A stretch of 7,927 nucleotides of DNA from Pseudomonadota bacterium (GTDB taxonomy: Bacteria; Pseudomonadota; Alphaproteobacteria; Rhizobiales; Hyphomicrobiaceae). Made by a program: the position numbers and the translations under genes. The stretch covers positions 1-7,927 of the forward strand of contig JAKAML010000047.1 of the NCBI GenBank assembly GCA_021812845.1. Reading direction: 5' to 3'. The stretch's first letter is position 1. Each line of letters starts with the position of its first letter. A model generated the notes under the pieces. It made no database searches. It saw nothing but the letters and a program-made list of their open reading frames with translations, and had not been told where the DNA came from. Shown piece after piece: positions 4,686 through 7,927 of this stretch.

Positions 4686-5666
4686 ATGATCGAAGCTCGA
4701 CACGACACTAGCCGCAGATCGACCGTCCGTCTCGCCGCCATGCTGGCCTGGCTCGTGGCCCTCGTCGCGGCCACCGTCGCCCCCGCCCGGCAGGCCGCGG
4801 CGCAGACTGCGAACGCCCCCGCGACGTCCGAGACTCGCTCCGCCCTCCGCCCGTTCCGCGTCGTCACCACCTTCACCGTCATCCGCGACATCGCCCAGAA
4901 CGTCGCCGGCGCGGCGGCGGTGGTCGAGAGCATCACCAAGCCGGGCGCCGAGATCCACGACTACCAGCCGACCCCCGGCGACATCGTGAAGGCCCAGGCC
5001 GCCGACCTCGTGATCTGGAACGGCATGAACCTCGAGCGCTGGTTCGAGCGCTTCTTCGAGAACCTGAAGGACGTGCCGAGCGTCACCGCGTCCGACGGCA
5101 TCGAGCCGCTCGGCATCCGCGAGGGGCCCTATTCGGGCAAGCCCAATCCGCACGCCTGGATGTCGCCCAGGAACGCCTTGCGCTACGTCGAGAACATCCG
5201 TGCCGGGCTCGTCCGGCACGATCCCGCCAACGCCGCCACCTACGACCGCAACGCCGCCGCCTACTCGGCCGCCATCGAGGCGCTCGACGCCCCCCTCCGC
5301 CAGCGCCTCGCCGCGGTGCCCGAGGCGCGCCGCTGGCTCGTCTCGAGCGAGGGCGCTTTCAGCTACCTGGCCCGCGACTACGGCCTCAGGGAGCTCTACC
5401 TGTGGCCGATCAACGCCGACGAGCAGGGCACGCCGCAGCAGGTGCGCCGGGTCATCGACGAGGTGCGAAAGCACGCGATCCCGGTCGTGTTCAGCGAGAG
5501 CACGATCTCCCCCAAGGCCATCTCGCAGGTGGCGAAGGAGACCGGCGCGCGCTACGGCGGCGTGCTCTACGTCGACAGCCTCAGCCTCCCCGAGGGACCG
5601 GTGCCGACCTACCTCGATCTCCTGCGCGTCACCGTCGAGACCATCGTCAAGGGCGTCGAAAGCTGA
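4686..5666 (+). CDS. sitA: Manganese/iron ABC transporter, periplasmic binding protein SitA
   Basis: This 326-residue cluster A-I solute-binding protein captures Mn(II) or Fe(II) in the periplasm and delivers it to the SitCD channel. Four predicted ligands are His91 (in [13 protein letters not shown]), His156 (NPHAW), Glu222 (SSEGAF) and Asp297 (LYVDSLS). The intervals of 66 between the second and third, and 75 between the third and fourth, equal those of the pneumococcal PsaA ligands His139, Glu205 and Asp280. ZnuA's His-rich loop is missing, so manganese/iron is favoured over zinc. A signal peptide spans about residues 1-39 (core [19 protein letters not shown], cut near QAAA), with no lipobox cysteine, so the protein is free rather than lipid-anchored. 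The ATG at 4686 keeps the arginines before the core; ATG 4740 is possible. The Shine-Dalgarno signal is weak for both. It is the first gene of the operon. Confidence 0.92.
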   Translation: MIEARHDTSRRSTVRLAAMLAWLVALVAATVAPARQAAAQTANAPATSETRSALRPFRVVTTFTVIRDIAQNVAGAAAVVESITKPGAEIHDYQPTPGDIVKAQAADLVIWNGMNLERWFERFFENLKDVPSVTASDGIEPLGIREGPYSGKPNPHAWMSPRNALRYVENIRAGLVRHDPANAATYDRNAAAYSAAIEALDAPLRQRLAAVPEARRWLVSSEGAFSYLARDYGLRELYLWPINADEQGTPQQVRRVIDEVRKHAIPVVFSESTISPKAISQVAKETGARYGGVLYVDSLSLPEGPVPTYLDLLRVTVETIVKGVES

Positions 5667-5670
5667 ACCG

Positions 5671-6582
5671 ATGCCGAAATCGCCACCGATGCTTTCCGTC
5701 GAAGGCATCACCGTCACCTATCCGAGCGGCACCACCGCGTTGCGCGACGTGACGTTCGATCTCGACGCCGGCTCGATCTGCGGCCTCGTCGGCATCAACG
5801 GCTCGGGCAAGTCGACGCTGTTCAAGGCGATCATGGGCTTCGTCGCGCCGCGGTCCGGGACGATCCGCATCGCCGGCCTGCCGGTGCCGACGGCGCTCCG
5901 CCAGGGCCTCGTCGCCTACGTGCCGCAGAGCGAGGAGGTCGACTGGAACTTCCCCGTCCTCGTCGAGGACGTCGTCATGATGGGCCGCTACGGCCACATG
6001 GGCTTCCTGCGCCGCCCCTCGGCCCTCGACCGCGCCAAGGTCGACGCCGCGCTCGCCCGCGTCGGCCTCGCCGACCTGCGCCACCGCCAGATCGGCGAGT
6101 TGTCCGGCGGTCAGAAGAAGCGCGCCTTCCTGGCGCGCGCCATCGCCCAGGAGGGCCGCCTGATCCTGCTCGACGAGCCGTTCACCGGCGTCGACGTCAA
6201 GACCGAGGCGGCGATCGTCGAGCTGCTCGGCGAGCTCAGGGCCGAGGGCCGGCTGATGCTCGTTTCGACACACAATCTCGGCAGCGTGCCCGACTTCTGC
6301 GACCGCGTCGTGCTGATCCTGCGCACCGTGCTCGCCGCCGGGCCGACGGCGGAGACCTTCACCCAGGCCAATCTCCAGCGCGCGTTCGGCGGCACGCTGC
6401 GCCACTTCCGGCTCGAGGGCGCGAGCCTGCACGACGACGCCGACGCCCGCGGGCTCAGCGTGCTGACCGACGACGAGCGGCCGCTCGTCTTCTACGGCGA
6501 CCGCGCGTCGCTCGCCGAGGCGCCGCCGCAGACCTCCGACGCGGCTCCCGCCGACGCCCCGGCCGCCGGAGAGAAGCCGTGA
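5671..6582 (+). CDS. sitB: Manganese/iron ABC transporter, ATPase SitB
   Basis: This 303-residue cytoplasmic ATPase would drive metal import through SitC and SitD. All nucleotide-binding elements are present: Walker [10 protein letters not shown] (41-49), Q-loop Gln86 in [10 protein letters not shown], signature LSGGQ (144-148), Walker B LILLDEP (164-170) and switch His201 in [18 protein letters not shown] is typical of metal-importing members. A C-terminal extension after about residue 245 contains [17 protein letters not shown] (262-278) and then an Ala/Pro-rich tail; this end is longer than the bare ATPase core and resembles other SitB proteins. The ATG at 5671 is 4 nt after the sitA stop; an in-frame ATG at 5689 also fits. 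The TGA overlaps the GTG of sitC by 4 bp, so translation is coupled. Confidence 0.93.
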   Translation: MPKSPPMLSVEGITVTYPSGTTALRDVTFDLDAGSICGLVGINGSGKSTLFKAIMGFVAPRSGTIRIAGLPVPTALRQGLVAYVPQSEEVDWNFPVLVEDVVMMGRYGHMGFLRRPSALDRAKVDAALARVGLADLRHRQIGELSGGQKKRAFLARAIAQEGRLILLDEPFTGVDVKTEAAIVELLGELRAEGRLMLVSTHNLGSVPDFCDRVVLILRTVLAAGPTAETFTQANLQRAFGGTLRHFRLEGASLHDDADARGLSVLTDDERPLVFYGDRASLAEAPPQTSDAAPADAPAAGEKP

Positions 6583-7499
6583 GCGAGCTGCTGGTCCCGT
6601 TCGCCTACGACTACATGCTGAAGGCCATGTGGGTCTCGGCGCTGGTCGGCGGCGTCTGCGCCTTCCTCTCGGCCTATCTCATGCTCAAGGGGTGGTCGCT
6701 GATGGGCGACGCGCTCGCCCATTCGATCGTGCCGGGGGTCGCCGCCGCCCACCTCCTCAAGCTGCCCTATGCCGTGGGCGCGTTCCTCGCCGGCCTCCTG
6801 GCCGCGCTCGGCATGGCGCTGGTCCGCTCCCGCTCGAAGCTGCGCGAGGACGCGGTGATCGGCATCGTGTTCACCGCCTTCTTCGCCGCCGGAATGCTGA
6901 TGGCGTCGCTCAACCCGACGTCCGTCAACATCCAGTCGATCGCGCTCGGCAACATCCTCGGCATCTCCGACGGCGACGCGCGCCAGGTCGTCGTCATCGC
7001 CGCGATCTCGCTCCTGATCCTCGCCGCGTCCTGGAAGGATCTGATGCTCGTGTTCTTCGACGAGGCCCACGCCCGGGCCGCGGGGCTCAGGCCCGAGTTG
7101 TTGAACGTCCTCTTCTTCACGGTGCTCAGCGCCATGTCGGTCGCGGCGCTGCAGACCGTCGGCGCGCTGCTCGTGATCGCCCTCGTCGTCACGCCCGGCG
7201 CCACCGCCTACCTGTTGACGGACCGCTTCCCGCGCCTCCTCGCCATCAGCATCGTCCTCGGCGTGGTGACGAGCTTCCTCGGCGCGTACCTGAGCTTCTT
7301 CCTCGACGGCGCCACCGGCGGCGTCATCGTCGTGCTGCAGACGCTGGTGTTCCTGGCGGCGTTCGTCCTGGCGCCGAAGCACGGCCTCCTCGCCCAGCGG
7401 CGGCTGGCTGCCGCCCGCGACGCCGGCCCCCCGGATCCTGCCGCCCGGCCGGACGGCGAGGTGCCGCAGGGCTTCGTCCCGCGGGAGACCGGACCGTGA
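6579..7499 (+). CDS. sitC: Manganese/iron ABC transporter, permease SitC
   Basis: This 306-residue inner-membrane protein of the ABC-3 permease family has about eight or nine hydrophobic segments (for example about 20-36, 64-82, 93-110, 137-151, 176-206, 220-241, 248-265). [19 protein letters not shown] (36-54) is the family hallmark, and [11 protein letters not shown] (160-170) is the probable cytoplasmic coupling helix contacting Sit[11 protein letters not shown] (121-130) is also typical. A polar Pro/Arg-rich tail follows residue 270. The GTG start shares GTGA with the sitB stop. It probably pairs with SitD to form a heterodimeric channel. Confidence 0.92.
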   Translation: MSELLVPFAYDYMLKAMWVSALVGGVCAFLSAYLMLKGWSLMGDALAHSIVPGVAAAHLLKLPYAVGAFLAGLLAALGMALVRSRSKLREDAVIGIVFTAFFAAGMLMASLNPTSVNIQSIALGNILGISDGDARQVVVIAAISLLILAASWKDLMLVFFDEAHARAAGLRPELLNVLFFTVLSAMSVAALQTVGALLVIALVVTPGATAYLLTDRFPRLLAISIVLGVVTSFLGAYLSFFLDGATGGVIVVLQTLVFLAAFVLAPKHGLLAQRRLAAARDAGPPDPAARPDGEVPQGFVPRETGP

Positions 7500-7927
7500 G
7501 CACGCTCGCCGAATTCGTCACCATGCCGCTCGGCTTCGGCTTCATGCAGCGTGCGCTCGCCGTCGCCGTCCTCGTCGCCGCGGTGTCCGCCGTGCTCTCC
7601 TGCTATCTCGTGCTGAAGGGCTGGTCGCTGATGGGCGACGCGGTGTCCCACGCCGTCCTGCCCGGCATCGTGCTCGCCTTCCTGCTCGGCCTGCCGCTGG
7701 CCGCCGGCGCCTTCGCGGCGGGCCTGCTGTCGTCGGTGGCGACGGGGTTTCTCGCCGGCAACAGCCGCATCAAGCAGGATACCGCCATGGGCATCGTGTT
7801 CTCGGGCATGTTCGCGCTCGGGCTCGTCATGTTCACGCGCGTCGATACCGACCAGCACCTCAACCACATCCTGTTCGGCGACATGCTCGGCGTCTCGCAG
7901 CCCGACCTCGCCGAGACCGCGCTCGTC
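7496..7927 (+). CDS. sitD: Manganese/iron ABC transporter, permease SitD (3' end beyond window)
   Basis: The first 144 residues of a second ABC-3 permease are present and the frame is open to the window edge. It starts at a GTG that overlaps the sitC stop by 4 bp (GTGA). After a short N-terminus and a first helix (about 19-36) it repeats the family motif [19 protein letters not shown] (40-58). DQHLNHILFGDMLGVS (118-133) is characteristic of SitD. It is paralogous to SitC, and presence of both is what distinguishes sitABCD from the three-gene transporters with one permease. The family's usual length is near 280-300 residues, so about half is missing here. Confidence 0.9.
   Translation, partial: MSTLAEFVTMPLGFGFMQRALAVAVLVAAVSAVLSCYLVLKGWSLMGDAVSHAVLPGIVLAFLLGLPLAAGAFAAGLLSSVATGFLAGNSRIKQDTAMGIVFSGMFALGLVMFTRVDTDQHLNHILFGDMLGVSQPDLAETALV

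Noticed and set aside
3024..5717. An 897-codon open frame on the minus strand across the carboxypeptidase and sitA
   Set aside because: It runs through the hairpin element, the carboxypeptidase in the wrong frame and sitA antisense; its composition is compositional noise, and the correct frames carry all the motifs.
4686..7927. Zinc transporter ZnuABC
   Set aside because: The binding protein has Glu and Asp as third and fourth ligands and no His-rich loop, the gene order is A-B-C-D with two permeases, and the last gene has the SitD-type motif.
1..7927. tRNA, rRNA, transposase, phage or toxin-antitoxin genes
   Set aside because: I found no cloverleaf-like sequence, conserved rRNA segment or recognisable protein of these classes on either strand.

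Overview
The window is very GC-rich DNA with dense coding on both strands. GTG starts, 4- to 8-bp gene overlaps, a SitABCD-type metal transporter and a flippase and carboxypeptidase of the style common in Rhizobiales together suggest an alphaproteobacterium, probably of the order Hyphomicrobiales (Rhizobiales). This is inferred from gene content and style; I cannot name the genus.

Left part (1-2317), read leftward. A 77-residue protein of unknown function overlaps by 8 bp a 518-residue polysaccharide/lipid-linked oligosaccharide flippase. Beyond the flippase stop lies about 530 bp without a confident gene. It holds three 33-bp tandem repeats, each carrying a small hairpin, three CGTGAC sites spaced 10 bp apart, a possible 24-residue membrane peptide, and a good leftward rho-independent terminator at 71-110.

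Middle part (2318-4348). A rightward gene starting with GTG encodes a 115-residue secreted, low-complexity protein. Convergent to it is a leftward D-alanyl-D-alanine carboxypeptidase (peptidase S11, penicillin-binding protein 5/6 class) with a long Lys/Ala/Pro tail. Between these convergent genes sit two long hairpin elements in opposite orientation. They share an architecture (10-bp outer stem, 4-nt one-sided bulge, 16- or 17-bp inner stem, 21-nt loop, CTAG at both tips), yet most of the stem sequence differs. They are the most unusual object in the window and look like diverged members of one palindromic repeat family.

Right part (4349-7927). A 337-bp divergent intergenic region separates the carboxypeptidase from a rightward operon sitA-sitB-sitC-sitD, which runs off the window inside sitD. 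SitA would capture Mn(II) or Fe(II) in the periplasm, SitB would power transport, and SitC and SitD would form the membrane channel. SitA carries His, His, Glu and Asp at the spacing known for manganese/iron binding proteins rather than the zinc (ZnuA) pattern. The intergenic region has a perfect 15-bp dyad over the carboxypeptidase promoter, an AT-rich Fur/Mur-like site upstream of sitA, and a GC-rich sitA leader in which two GGCGGG and two CCCGCC blocks alternate. Apart from the hairpin pair and the repeat array, the content is ordinary chromosomal housekeeping and metal uptake; I see no defence system, phage, transposase or CRISPR.
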